Part shown: positions 1-13,853 of the stretch, piece after piece
How positions within the stretch are numbered: position 1 is the stretch's first letter
Layout: every line of letters starts with the position of its first letter
Made by a program: the position numbers and the translations under genes
Source: Monarcha castaneiventris obscurior
Taxonomy: Eukaryota; Chordata; Aves; Passeriformes; Monarchidae
Direction: 5' to 3'
Length of the DNA: 64,000 nt
NCBI GenBank assembly: GCA_026261815.1
Contig: JAMPIT010000886.1
Coordinates: forward strand, 20,690,001-20,754,000
The notes under the pieces: model-generated
The model's database searches: none
Seen by the model: only the letters and a program-made list of their open reading frames with translations
Told to the model about the DNA's origin: nothing

Positions 1-202
1 AAGCCCACACTGTGACTGTGTCCTACTGCTCCTACTCCCCTATCCCTTCCACCTTGCCATTTGCCATGGGCAGCCTGAAGCCACAAAGGTTAAACCTAAA
101 AGCTTTATGCTCTACCCCTCTGGATCAGCAGCCTTGCCACACTTTAAATGTGGGATACACCTCTTAGAAAATCACTAGGAGTGGTTAAAGCTGCCTTCTC
201 AC
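1..202 (-). other. NDST2: NDST2 intron, 5' part only (continues off the left edge)
   Basis: On the minus strand this stretch begins with a GTGAGA splice donor at 202-197, directly after the codons for Pro-Leu-Trp-Gln. The next exon expected from the family, the one opening with an Asn-Pro-Cys-Asp-Asp type sequence ahead of the sulfotransferase domain, is not present in these 202 bases. The intron must therefore run past the window edge. Confidence 0.85.
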
Positions 203-385
203 CTGCCACAAGGGATTCTTCTCCTGTGGGAAGATTTCAAAGTACTTTTTTGCAAGCTGGACTGGAGGCAATGTTTGCAGGCGAAGGTTGGTCCAGCACT
301 GCACAAACTTGACCAGGCTCTCAAAAGTGTACAGTCCCAGACGGTCATTCCCATAGTTGGACAGGTGGGTCATGAAGATGCTGAT
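203..385 (-). CDS. NDST2: NDST2 coding exon 6 (residues 518-578): end of the N-deacetylase region
   Basis: This 183-nt exon encodes 61 residues in phase 0 at both ends. It opens after a TTTTCAG acceptor with Ile-Ser-Ile-Phe-Met-Thr-His-Leu and ends with Asn-Pro-Leu-Trp-Gln at a CAG|GTGAGA donor. The run from [10 protein letters not shown] to Leu-Gly-Leu-Tyr-Thr-Phe is a hallmark of all vertebrate NDSTs. The following segment (Phe-Glu-Ser-Leu-Val, then Gln-Cys-Trp-Thr, then Phe-Pro-Gln-Glu) is closest to NDST2 rather than NDST1, 3 or 4. In the family this segment ends the deacetylase half and leads into the linker before the PAPS-dependent sulfotransferase domain. That domain is not in the window, so the C-terminal roughly 300 residues cannot be assessed. 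The reading frame is intact. Confidence 0.95.
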
Positions 386-3300
386 CTGAAAATAAGAAAG
401 ACAAACTAAAGTAAATCAGGTAACAGAACTGTTACCTCCTAGCTTGATTCCATGGTCAGCAAGAGGCTGTTCACAACTCAAAGTGCCATGGCTGTCTTGG
501 CTGACAAATGTCCATCTGCCAGGAAACAGCTCTTGTGAGACAGGAATAACTCAGGAGAGGAGGGTCACAGACCCCTCAGTAATCCCTGGGAACGGTGCAG
601 GGCCATGATAACTGAACCCTGGATGTGAGTTCAGAGCAGTTTAAAAATCCCATTCAAGTGGCTCTAGGACATTTAGGTGAACAAGATTTACTAAGTAACT
701 CACTACTAGTCAAAAACCTTGCAAAGCCTCTTTCACAGGAAAACAGGAGCTTCCCTTCCTCTCCTCGAGGCACAACCAGGGCAACCTCTCGAGCTGCAGA
801 GTCTGCTACAGCAGGGGGGCAGGCCAGGGAGGGGGCACCACGCTGCAGGCCAGGCCACATGGCACAGGGACAGTTGTCACAGGAGTTCTTTCTGGGCCCA
901 CAGCCTGTCAGCTTTCATTCTCTTCAGAGCTGACATCTCAAATGTAAAGGAGGAGCAACTGGCAAGTCCCAGTTTAAAATATAAACAGGTGTATCTGGGG
1001 ATCTGATCAGGGACTGCAAAGAGACACTGCACTAGGATATTGCCCTAGAAACAGACACCAGCTGGTAAGTTTTAGCCTTCAAGAACCTTCAGCACAGGCA
1101 TCCCCTGCAAAATCTCCTGCTAAGCTTTAACATCCGTGGGCAAAGTGGCACTCAACAGCTGTGGCAGCCGCCCCAGCACTGCAGTGCTCAGGAGGCTGAG
1201 TGCTATTCTGTCTTGCCAAGCCATCTCTACTCTCAAGGAGATACATTTTCCTCCTGACAGTTTTTCAGTATTTTAACTTTTGGAAAAGAGTGCGAAGGAC
1301 TGTTGTCAGCTTGACTCTAGTGTGTGGTTTTGATATGTCCCATTGAATTCAGCATCCCAGTACCCATAACACAACAGCAATTTGCCAGACATAAACCACA
1401 CCATGGCTAGAAGTTAGAAAAACAAGCAGAACACTGAGGCCAGTGGAGGAATGGCTGATTTAGCACTCTTTTCCCAGTGTCTGCAAGCGCAGGGAGGGAA
1501 AATTACCTCAGTCACAGCAGGGGCACTCATTGCTGTACAGTCCTGCGTTCAATTTTGGTGACACCAGGTAAGGTCAGGAGGCAATGACAGGCTTCCCTGG
1601 CAGGGGGCAGGAATGGCTTTCCCACTCACAGCAGGAGAAGAGCAAAATGGGGAAGCAGGGGACAGATGGGCTTGGGATGAAGACATTTGCTGGCACTGAG
1701 GAAGTCTGAATTCAGTTTTCTGCCCGGTGTCACCATGGACTTGTTTCGGCAAGAGAAGGGGTACTGATAGATAGTAGCTCCCTGTGCCTGAGCCATCCCC
1801 AAGACAGTGTGACAAGTTTAAGTCTGTCTGTAAGGTGCTCAGCACCCAGCACCTTTGGGTAGGCAAGAGAAAACACTGGTGGGACTCTGGGACACATGGA
1901 AAGTAAGTGGAGTTCGAGATCTATCACGTTTGTCTGCCTGTGAGTTTGTCACTTCTGGTTCCCTACTGAGCTGACAGAGAGGCCCTGCCAGACAGGCTCT
2001 GGCACCTACTCTTCAAAGAGCAGCGTGTGCTCGGTGCTGTTGTGTAAGAAGGATGTGCTAAATACAACACAGAGCAGAGGACAGAAAGATCAGTGTAACT
2101 GCAAGGCGTGATGGGAAAAGGATGCATCTCATGTTGTATTTTGCCCCTTTCTGGGACACATCAGAAAGGTTCTCTGATACCAAAGTGTGACTCATCCCTT
2201 TGAGTTGCTAGTGAAATACATGCAGGAAAAATGTGCTGCATGAAGAGTCTGGCTCACTGGCACAAATCGAGGAGGACAAAGGTCACCATGTGGGACCCCT
2301 TCAAGACTTCCAGAATAAAAAAAAAGCCTGCATGTGCTCCAGGTTAGCAGCTGTGTCTCAAGACTGACTACATTTGGTAAAATAGTTCACACAGGTAATG
2401 CTGCCACCTGAAAAGAGCCCCAAGCAACTGGATTTGGAAGAAGAAAAGACAAACCCAGTGAATGAGCCATTTCCCTGTACTTGTGAGTGTGCAGTCAGGC
2501 CTGTAACACGTGCACTGTTTAACAAGGCCTGGCAGCTTGCTCTGTCCCATCACAGCTACTGCTGCCAGAACAGCTCCAAGCACCGTTTCTGACATAAGCT
2601 ACACTCAAGGGCCATCTCTCCCTCCCTCCCATCCACACCCACTGACCCTGCAGACTGACTTGGAAGTAACACCTTCCTCCTTTCCCCTCCCTCTACTGTT
2701 AGTGTGCCATGATTTCCCTTCCTTCACACTGAGGAAAGATGAGAGCAAAGGTCCCAGAGCGCCCAGAACACAGAAACAGAAGGGTATGAGCACCCTTGCA
2801 AGATGTATCAAGCAACTGTGGGCACAGCAGTAACTGGCCTGTGCAGTGTGAGCAGAAGTGTTTGTGAGAAGCAATCAGCCTGTGCTCAGGATCAACAGCT
2901 ATTCTGACATCAGACCTTGTTCACCAGTCAGAAGATCAAACATCTTCTGTTTGCACCATGGAGTTAATCATACACACACAGCCTTGGAGACTCCTCCATG
3001 TCACTTAAAGGGAGCTGGAAGCACCAAAAAGGACTGAAAGAGCCTAGTCCAAGTCTGCTACGGATCACTGCTGGGGCTGCAGAGCTGGCCAGCTTTCTAT
3101 CAGGCCCCTGAGATGGCTCTATCAGCAAGGGGAGGAATGCAAGGTCTGACTCACTGTGCAAACACAAGAGGAGCTTAGAGCACAGCACTCTGCTCTGACA
3201 GAGAGAAATGCTGCACTGCCAAAAGGAAGCAGAAGTGTAAACATGGGAAGCATCTGAAGGTGCCTGAAAGAGTTTTAAGTCACCATGAAGAACCAACAAT

Positions 3301-3881
3301 AAATCTGGCAAATAAGCTCATCCTGTACCAGAACACAATTTTCCCAAATATTTTTGGATCACAGATTACTGCCAGCTGCTTTGACCATCACATTTTATCA
3401 GCAAATTTTAACAGGTAGTTCTAGACACTATGTTTCTATAATTCTTTGGCCCAGCCTCCTAGACCAGTAAAAATCTCTGGATTACAGCCTAGCAACTGGT
3501 TTTCCAAGAGAAACCCACAGCCTTTACTTTCACAGAGGCTGTTTCTGCATGCTTTAAGGTCTGACAATTACAAAGTGGGGAAAGGTGCAATTCACCCAGC
3601 CATGGGCCACGGCCAGCATGTCACCCTGGCTGGTTTCTGTCTGCTCAGTGCTGCACCTCTCTACACACTCAATACTGATGCTCCCTTGGCAGCGTGTAAA
3701 GCAAAGCACCATCAACCAGCACGTATTTCCTTGGCCCTCTATTTCACATCTCCTCAGCAACACGCTGGAGACACCCACACTGTCACGGGGGTGACAATCT
3801 CCAGCAAGAGCTAGTCCTTTCTCCTATCAGGCACATAAGCTGGGACAGCGGTGCACAAATTCCCCTTTCAGGTGAACTTAC
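386..3881 (-). other. NDST2: NDST2 intron between coding exons 5 and 6 (3,496 bp)
   Basis: The donor is GTAAGT (3881 downward, after Asn-Pro) and the acceptor is TTTTCAG (ending at 386). I recognise no exon, RNA gene or repeat family inside. Several open stretches of about 100 codons on both strands (for example 625-933, 1549-1866, 2964-3311, 3446-3814) have no family resemblance and overlap each other in different frames, so they are treated as chance. Confidence 0.85.
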
Positions 3882-4010
3882 TGGGTTCAGAAGCACCGTC
3901 AGGAAGAGTTCACCACCACGAATGCTCTTGTCCAACTCCTTTGAGCCACCAGGATATTCATTATAGAAGATAGTGTGAGTAAAAAGACCACAGGTCTGTC
4001 GAGGGAGAAC
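3882..4010 (-). CDS. NDST2: NDST2 coding exon 5 (residues 475-517): N-deacetylase region
   Basis: This 129-nt, phase-0 exon encodes 43 residues. It starts [13 protein letters not shown] after a CTGCCAG acceptor. It ends Leu-Thr-Val-Leu-Leu-Asn-Pro at a CCA|GTAAGT donor. The pattern [12 protein letters not shown] is strictly conserved across NDSTs. The [12 protein letters not shown] stretch matches NDST2 best. It belongs to the heparan sulfate deacetylase domain, which removes acetyl groups from GlcNAc residues in the Golgi. The intron toward exon 4 is only 398 bp, in contrast to 3.5 kb on the other side. No frameshift or stop is seen. Confidence 0.95.
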
Positions 4011-6104
<2,094 letters not shown>

Positions 6105-6259
6105 CACAGCAAACTGCTTGTTGAGCTTCATCTGCTCAGCCAACACAGTGACATTGTGGAAAAGATGAGGCTGCATGTGACTCCACATGTGAGGGAACCA
6201 CCAGAACTCCTTCCTGTGCTTGAGCAGCATGTCATCCCCTTCATCTTCCTCATCTGTAC
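6105..6259 (-). CDS. NDST2: NDST2 coding exon 3 (residues 361-412): metal-site histidines of the N-deacetylase
   Basis: This 155-nt exon begins in phase 1 after a TTTCTGTAG acceptor, completing Gly-361. It ends in phase 0 with Gln-Phe-Ala-Val at a GTG|GTAAGG donor. The acidic run Asp-Glu-Glu-Asp-Glu-Gly-Asp-Asp is followed by [15 protein letters not shown], residues 378-392. From the family's resemblance to NodB-type carbohydrate deacetylases, His-384 and His-388 of the His-Met-Trp-Ser-His motif are the expected metal ligands, working with the Asp pair in exon 1. An N-glycosylation sequon, Asn-Val-Thr, lies at 396-398. All key residues are present and the frame is intact. Confidence 0.96.
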
Positions 6260-6440
6260 CTACAGAAAGCAGAAAAGAAGTGCAAATTCAAAAGGCAGAA
6301 GAGGGGCTCAGTGTTTAAAAGCAGCAGCTCATCCCCTGCAATGCTGTTCCAGCAGAGTCACGCTCTAATGCATTACACACCACCCACACCGAGGGGGCGG
6401 CTCCGTGCAGGTGCTGGGACAAAGGGCTCCAGGGCCTTAC
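6260..6440 (-). other. NDST2: NDST2 intron between coding exons 2 and 3 (181 bp)
   Basis: The shortest intron of the gene. The donor is GTAAGG and the acceptor TTTCTGTAG. It splits the Gly-361 codon after the first base. Confidence 0.88.
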
Positions 6441-6528
6441 CTGTGTGGTAGAATTTCCCTGAGAAGCCCAGGTTGAAGGTGAAATTTGGGACTAAAGTTC
6501 TCAGCTTATTCTGGGTGCTCAGTAAAGC
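6441..6528 (-). CDS. NDST2: NDST2 coding exon 2 (residues 332-361): N-deacetylase region
   Basis: This 88-nt exon starts in phase 0 after a TTCAAACAG acceptor with [10 protein letters not shown]. It ends with Tyr-His-Thr and the first base of Gly-361 at an ACAG|GTAAGG donor. The block [16 protein letters not shown] is conserved in NDSTs, and Asn-Phe-Thr (347-349) is a potential N-glycosylation site. The Thr-Leu-Val-Pro variant before it points to NDST2. Read without splicing, the frame runs on into intron sequence, so the donor is needed. Confidence 0.95.
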
Positions 6529-9500
6529 CTGTTTGAAGAAAAGGAAAAAGAAATGTTCATATTTTTTCTTCTGTAACATGTCTCTGTGCTGTACTGGTGC
6601 CCAGTGAAGTCTAAAGAGGTATCAAAGGAAATGGGGCTTAGGCACGGTTTCCGTGGGAGTGGAGGAGAGCAGATAAGTGCTCCTTATACAGTCTTTACTT
6701 GAAGTAGCTCTGCTGTACTAAATGATGCCCCTTTAAAACTACAGTCAGATCATGCTCTCTACTTCAATGTGAAAGATCCAGAGTGTCTGTGCTAAGGCAA
6801 AGGAACAATAAATCTCACTTGAAAGCAGCAGATTATTTACACTTTACAGGTTCAACCCCAATGCTCCCTTCCTCTCCCATGCCGGCTGGGACTTTGCTAA
6901 TGAACCTCTGCCCTTTTTCAGTTTATGTGCTAATGAAAAGGAGGATGGGACAGCCCATGGTACACAGATGAAGAAAAATAAGTCAATAATATCACGAACA
7001 GTAACTAAGTGATTCAAAGGGAGGGGCTTTTATTTGGAGAGGAAAGGTGGATTCTCAGAACTACCCATACAACAATCCAACAACAGCAGAGAGGTATCCC
7101 TGACTCTGTGTTCCCTTGAAAGTGCCAAAATTTTGTAGCAGAAAAAGTTTCCTGGATTCTGGGAAGAAAATCTGGGAAAGCCAACATTCACAATCCTCAC
7201 ATCTCTTACAGGTTCTCTTGTGCTCACCTGTGATTGCTTTAAAAGTAACTGCTTTAACCAAAAGGAAGGTGCCTTGTGCCATGAACATCAGGGTCCAGTA
7301 GTGTACAGAGTAAGACAGCACACAGCCTTGACAGAAAAAAAACCAAACCAAAAAACAAATCCCAGAGGCTCAGTGTGTCACAGACAAGTAGGACACAAAT
7401 TAATTCTAGTCAAATTTCTTCTGCTGGAAAACAATAAAAAGAGAGGAGATGAACGCTCTGCTGCTACCTGCGTGCTTCAGGGAAATGCCACTGGTGCATC
7501 TCCCTGTGGGAGAACTCTTAATCAAACAGGGGCTGGCAGGAGGGCTGTTGGCAAGTGACAGACACGGTCCTTGTCTGGGCTATTTAGATTTTAATAGCTT
7601 TTCTCAGAAAGCAATGGATCAGTGGCTACACCAAGGTGAAGGTGATGACCCCTCAACAGCAGACTTTGGCTGGATGCAATCACACAGGAAACATGGAATA
7701 TAACTCTGGGGAAAGCACACAGACCTATCACACTGTGTAGGGACGATGAACAGATCTTCCTGCATCCGCTGCCCTTCCACAGCCCCAAGGAGCCTGAAAC
7801 AGCACTGCAGGGTGCCTTCATATGGCTCACACTCCATAGGAACTGTTTGGGTGGCACCACTCCCTCAGTGGTGCAAGTGCACTCACAAAAAGCAGACTCT
7901 CATTCCGTGGACCTCTTATGGGTAACCTGACAAATCACTGCTGTCACTGATACATCAAACCAGTGTTAACCAAACACTGGTCCTCACATAATTTTAGAAA
8001 TTACTTCCACAGTTCACTTCAATCACCCATTCACTGCAAACATACACTGAGCAGTTTTACACCCAAGGCAGGCAGTCCACGACCACAGCAAGGTGGGAAG
8101 ACCAGACAGATTACATGTGCAGTGCTGCAAGACACTCTCAATGCTCTCTGTGAGGGAACCAAGCTTTCAGACTTCTCCCTGCAGACACACTAAATTGCCT
8201 GTTCCTCATGCCCACATCCACACAACAGTGACATCAAATGCAGCCTGGGACAAATTTCAAAGATTTTAGCTTTTCCATAGCCACTTGCCTACCGCATCTT
8301 TACCTCAGTCCCCAGCCAAGAACAGTAATTTGATAAATGTAAGGCATGTGACATCTCCAGAACCTATCACACATATAGGCAGTGCTTTTAAAAAGTGACA
8401 TGCCAGCAACACGGATGGCTGAAGCCTCCTTTGCAGCACAAGATCCAGAAGAGGCAATGAGAGGTCAAGCTCCCTTTATGCAGCCCAGCAAGACACAGGC
8501 ACTCACCCCACACATCAGGGAGCACAGACTAAGAGCTGTGCACCTCTCCTCGGAGAGGCACCTGTCTGTCCAGATGATGCTTTACAAGATCACTCCAAAT
8601 TTGGGAACCAGCACCCTGAACACATCACTCAGTAACTCAGACAGGAAAGTGCCACTTTCTTTCCCTTCTCCAGAGCTGTCCCAAGCCTCACCACTTCCCT
8701 CTGCTGCCCTGAAAGGCACATCCAGTTCCCCAAGCCTGGGTAGGAAAGTGGTAGGAGGAAAGACAGTGGTTAAGAGGCTTAGCATTCCTCCGCACAGAAA
8801 GAGATTTAAAGCCTGGCTGGGGTTACCATGACGACACATCTGTCTGATAATAAATCCCAAAAAGCTCTGCTCCAGCAGGCTGCAATCCTTTTGTGTCCGG
8901 GGAGGGACCAGGGAGGAACTGCGGGGGCCCCAGAAATTCAGAGACTGTGGAGCCCTGTGGAGTCCTGCTTTCCTGGCAGGTTTACTGCTAATCGTGTGCC
9001 ATCCCTCTGCTGATGCTGGGCCTGTGTCACAGGCACGTCTGTAAGGTGGCACAGCATAGGTTTGAAGAAATGTCTTTCCCCTAAACAGGACAAAGGAGAC
9101 TAAGGTGCCAATATCTGGACATTTGTTCCAACACATCATGCATTCCCCATTCCCTGGTTCCACACTGGTGCCAAGAGGTCTGTGAGCTGTAGTAAGTTGC
9201 AACAATGCAGGTGTGGGACCGGGCTGGGAGATGGCACTTGTCTCTGCACTGTGTTTCTCCTTCATAAAGTAGGATGAATATGATAGTACTAATCATACCT
9301 AACAGGTGATTCAAGTGGCATTTCATTTATATCCATAATGTGCTCAGAGACTCTTAAACAAAAGGCAATCAAGAAATGTGGAGCAGGCAACTCATTAAGA
9401 GAGAAAACAGACAGCCAGATGTGAACAGATCTTCATATGCATATTTAAGAAGTTCAGTTGCTCACATGGTATGAGAGAGGGCTAGCATTTTAGCTATTCC

Positions 9501-12500
9501 CCACCTCTGAAGAGCAGACTTTCTTCCCCTAACAAACTGCCCCTCAATCCATCCAAGCATCTCTTTTTATTTTTTTTATCTGTTTTTGTATTTTGTTATC
9601 TTTTATTTCAAAAAGCCTTCCAAGATATGAGCCTGCCCACCAAGCAGCCAGAAAAGCCCCTGCCCCAGCTAAGCTCCCTGCTAGAAGCCCTTCAAGGCTC
9701 ACTCCAGCAAGGCACAGATGGGGTCTCCAAAGAGATTCCCAGCACTGGCCACAGGAATTCTTAAGCCACATCAAGGCCAAACCTGCTTCATGCTTGTCAC
9801 GGTCTATCAGAGAACGTCCACTGCAATGCACAACCTGTATTTTTGGAGACCTTTAGTACTTAACTGGGGCAGCCAGGCTGCAGGCCCAAGTGACAGAAAA
9901 CTACATTCCAATGAACATTTCTGGACACAATGGAAAAAATATCTAAGCTTCACTCTGATGTTTGACGCCCATCACTTTTAAAAAGGCTATTTAATAATCT
10001 CAAATTATCAGAAATATTTACTTCTAAGCAAATGTTAGGGAAAAAAGTTGAAAATTGTACCTTTTGTTGCAAATATGTTAAAAATCTCTATCACCTCACT
10101 GACAGATCTGCAAAGATTTACTCAACCGTCACTACAAAGCTCTTGATGTCATTCAGGGGAAATAAAAACTCTCCTCATTCTAGGAGTGAGGAAAAAATCA
10201 GGGAAAGCCACAGCACTCTGACTGTATTGGGAGCTTCCTTAGGACCTAATCCTTTTCTAAGATAACAGTGTCCTTGGCATTGGAATAATACAGGGCTAAA
10301 TCTTCATGCAACTCTGCTTTTTAAGCTATGAAATTTTTAACTTCCAGAAGTGTTTGCAGAGAATTTAGCTGTTCCACACAAACCCTAAATGTTATCTATC
10401 TCAGGCCCCTCTAACAAGAGGCAAAAGAAAAGGGGGAAGTAAGGCTGAGAGTCAGATGCTGGGAGAAGAGAAAAACATGACTAAGAAAAAAGTACATGGA
10501 AAAATGAAGAGAAACAGATGATAAGAAAGGGAGGAAGAAAGCTGAGTGCTTTTACAGCCTCTTCTCAATGCTCATGCAAACCATACTAGGAACATGTGGC
10601 AGAAACACATTCTTGGCAGATACTGCCCCTGTGGGCCCCGGGCAGTGCGTTCTTGAGAGGAGTTCCTGCAGTTTTCTTACCACCCAGCAGTAGCACTGGC
10701 AGAGCTCTAAACAACCCTGGCCAAAAAGAAAGCTCTCATGGTACTGATATTTCTACCTGCCTGCAATCTTAGAATCAGGGAGTTAGGAACTGCTGAGTAC
10801 TTTAATTGCAGGTAAGATCATCCTCTACAATTTAAAAAGGCAAGAGCTGGCTGACAGCCACCCTCAGTAGGTTCTCTCTTCTGCACCCTCACCATTCTTA
10901 ATCCAAAATGAAATTACTGTCCTTGATTTTCACTTAGCTTGCTCTCAGACACACTAGCAGTGATTGCTCACTATTTATGCCCTTGTAGAGATTACCAGCA
11001 AAAGAGGAAAAAACTCATCTACTAAATCTTCTTTCCTCATACCTAAAGATGACCAGAAAGGATCACAAAAGCCAGATCCTTTTGCATTAGAAATTGCTTG
11101 TCTTTGTTGGCCAGTTCCATGGAGGTTTGGTAAATTCCAAGGATTATGATTTTAGAAGAGACTGAATGTGGAATAAATTGAGAAGAGAAGGGATTCTCTG
11201 AGATTTTGTTTTGTTAATTATGTGCAGCTCAAATCTCTGGTAAATTGTACAAAGGAAAAACATTTTCTTTGTGCAACTTCCAACTGTTCCACTTCCATTG
11301 AGGACTGCAAGCTCCTGCTGCAGCCCTTCAGCAGAAACAGGAACTCAAGGGTTATCATCTTTGAAGTAAAAGCAAGCACAATTCCTTTTTTTCTTGTTAA
11401 AGAAGAAAGCTATTCAGCTCTCCTTTAAGCATCACAAATAAAAACATTTATCTTGTGTAAGACGTACCATGGGCATACATTTGATCAAATTATATTCAGC
11501 GCTTTCTTTAAATAGTCATTTTGTCTGGGAAGGTCTCTGAACATGGACCTGCATATGGCAAACAGGCTCACTGGGACAGCAGAGTCAATTTTATACCTTC
11601 ACACAACATCCAGTCTTCAAACCACTACCCTGACCACTGTAATATAAGCTTTGAGATAAGGAGCCGTGTGTTGAGATAACAGCCCTGAAACAGAGCTTTC
11701 ATATAAAAGGCCAAAGAAAATGCCAGCTGTTCTGTTACTGTTATATCCCCTCCTCTCCCCACGGTGAGAGACTATCAACAAATCCATGTAGTTATTTCTC
11801 GCTTTTAAAAAATAAAAATTCATTAACCTCGCGTGGCTCTGCAATCAGAGAGCTTCTTTTAAATGGATAAATCTGGGTTTTATCTGCTTTGCCTGAGATT
11901 CTCTGCTTACTGATCACAGATTATTCCTCCATTTCACCCTGTTAAAACCCAAACAAAGCATCTTTTGGAATAATCTTGTCTGGGTTTGTTTTTAACATCA
12001 CTAGAGCAGCCTTTGTTCCCAAGAGCTTTGGCCACCTATCCTGCCTTCCCACAAGGGTCTGTAACCTGCACAAACACTACAGAGGTGAGAATCTCTGCTG
12101 GTTTGGACTAGTGGGTGTAGGGCCTGCTTAGAACAAGATTGTGATCCTTCACCAAAAAAAGAAATTTAAAAAAAAAAACTTTCAGCACTTCAAAACACAG
12201 GGACACTAAAGTGAAATGAAGAAAAATTTAGCATTTTCCTTAAGTAAGTATTACATACAACTGCTCCATCTTCCTACACCTGTACACTAAGAAGCACTTC
12301 TTCTATGCCTGTTTGCTTAGAATGTAATGGTCAAAGTGGCTCTAAGGAATTATTAAAGAATGAAGCAAGCAAAACAGTGGCATGCAGTTAAGAGTTCCTT
12401 CAGGCACGCAGCCTCAAGTGATCTGAAAAGATAAAGCTAGCTCCAAACAGAATGCTGGGTTTTCCTTTCCCCCAGACTAAACTTGGAATCAGAAACAAAA

Positions 12501-13853
12501 CACAGAACCTTGAAGTCCTAAAACCTTGGAGATAAACTAAGACATATCCTGCATGGATACATAAAACATGTAGGAAAGGTGGTTAAGACTCCTCAGGAGG
12601 TGGAAGAGGGCTCTTGGGGACATGTAACAGGTGAGGTTCAGGTAAGGGGCCAAACCTGCACAGCAGTATTCTGTCTTACACCTTTGCCTCAAATACTTTG
12701 TGCCTTGGATGTAAGCTTAAAGGGTGCTTCACCTTGAAGCTGTTTTGGAAACATGCTAAAGCAGTTGCTGTCACAGGCTTACCATCATCATGGGTGCTGC
12801 CATCCAGGACTCACCTGAAGGCAAGTGCTGAATGGGAATCCAGAGTATTTACCTGTGAACAACCTCAGCACACCGGAGAAACAGGCAGTGCACCTGCCTT
12901 AATGGCTACAAACCAGAACGATGGAGAAGATACATAGGGAAGGCCTTGGCTCCATGAAGCATCACATGCACGTGCATCACAGACTTAACAGAACACCTTA
13001 TCATGTACTTTCAAGGGCACAGAGAATCAGGAACAGTACTTAAATTTGTTATCTTCTGCCTACTTATTTTTATCTTTGCCTGTCTCAGTTCCCTCTCCTC
13101 CACAAAATCTGTCTCTTACCCATAACCTTTCCTAATAGGTCACTGTAATATTCCAGGAACTGCCAAGGAAAGCAAACCACAAAGATGGCATCTCTCTTTC
13201 CCAATCGTGAGGCCACAGAGATGGTTCTCATGAAGGCTTGGTTTGGCCACGTTGCTCTGGTGAATTTTTTTATATTGCCTGCCCAGGAATGAGGATTGCT
13301 GGTAGCAGACATGACAGGGGTGCAAAGGGTAAGAGAAAACCCCTCCTTTCCCAATTTAGTTGTGTGCTGAAAAGCTAGATGGCTACAATGGAGACTGGAT
13401 CAGTTGGCATGGACTGGCCTACAGTTTTGCAAAATAATATATGCAGTTTATACATGTCAACAATAATAATAAATACATTCTTCTGTTCTATTCTAACACA
13501 ACTTGTCTTTTCCTTTTGAACAGCAGAGTTTACAGCTACAAATAGGCTGGCATAGGAAACCTGCATATACTCGTTCCCTGCATTAAAGAGGAGACAGAAT
13601 AGACTGCCACAGGCATCTTCCTCTTAAACTGAGAGAGGCCAGCTCCTAAAGTGCTCCATTTAAAGCTGCAGAACTGTTGAGAGCATCACACATGGTGCCT
13701 CAGCATCTCTGCAGGCTCATTCTTGTATAAGATAAGTACGACTGCAGCAATCAATACTTTCCCTCAAATTAAATGCCACCTTGACTTTCCTGGTATACCA
13801 CACACCTAGAAATCCATCCAGAACCGCTGGAGGTAGCTACTCTAGGATTTTAC
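6529..13853 (-). other. NDST2: Large NDST2 intron between coding exons 1 and 2 (7,325 bp)
   Basis: The donor is GAG|GTAAAA at 13853 and the acceptor is TTCAAACAG ending at 6529. The phase is 0, after Val-Ser-Asp-Val-Glu. No known repeat family, RNA gene or exon is recognised. A purine-rich patch lies around 10,418-10,550. An ATG-started open frame of 227 codons at 8582-9265 (minus strand, same sense as NDST2) is the longest ORF of the window outside exon 1; it matches no family I know and is probably chance (see findings). Confidence 0.85.

Noticed and set aside
9544..9856. Opposing open frames on both strands near 9.6-9.8 kb
   Set aside because: Intronic, no family resemblance, mutually overlapping.
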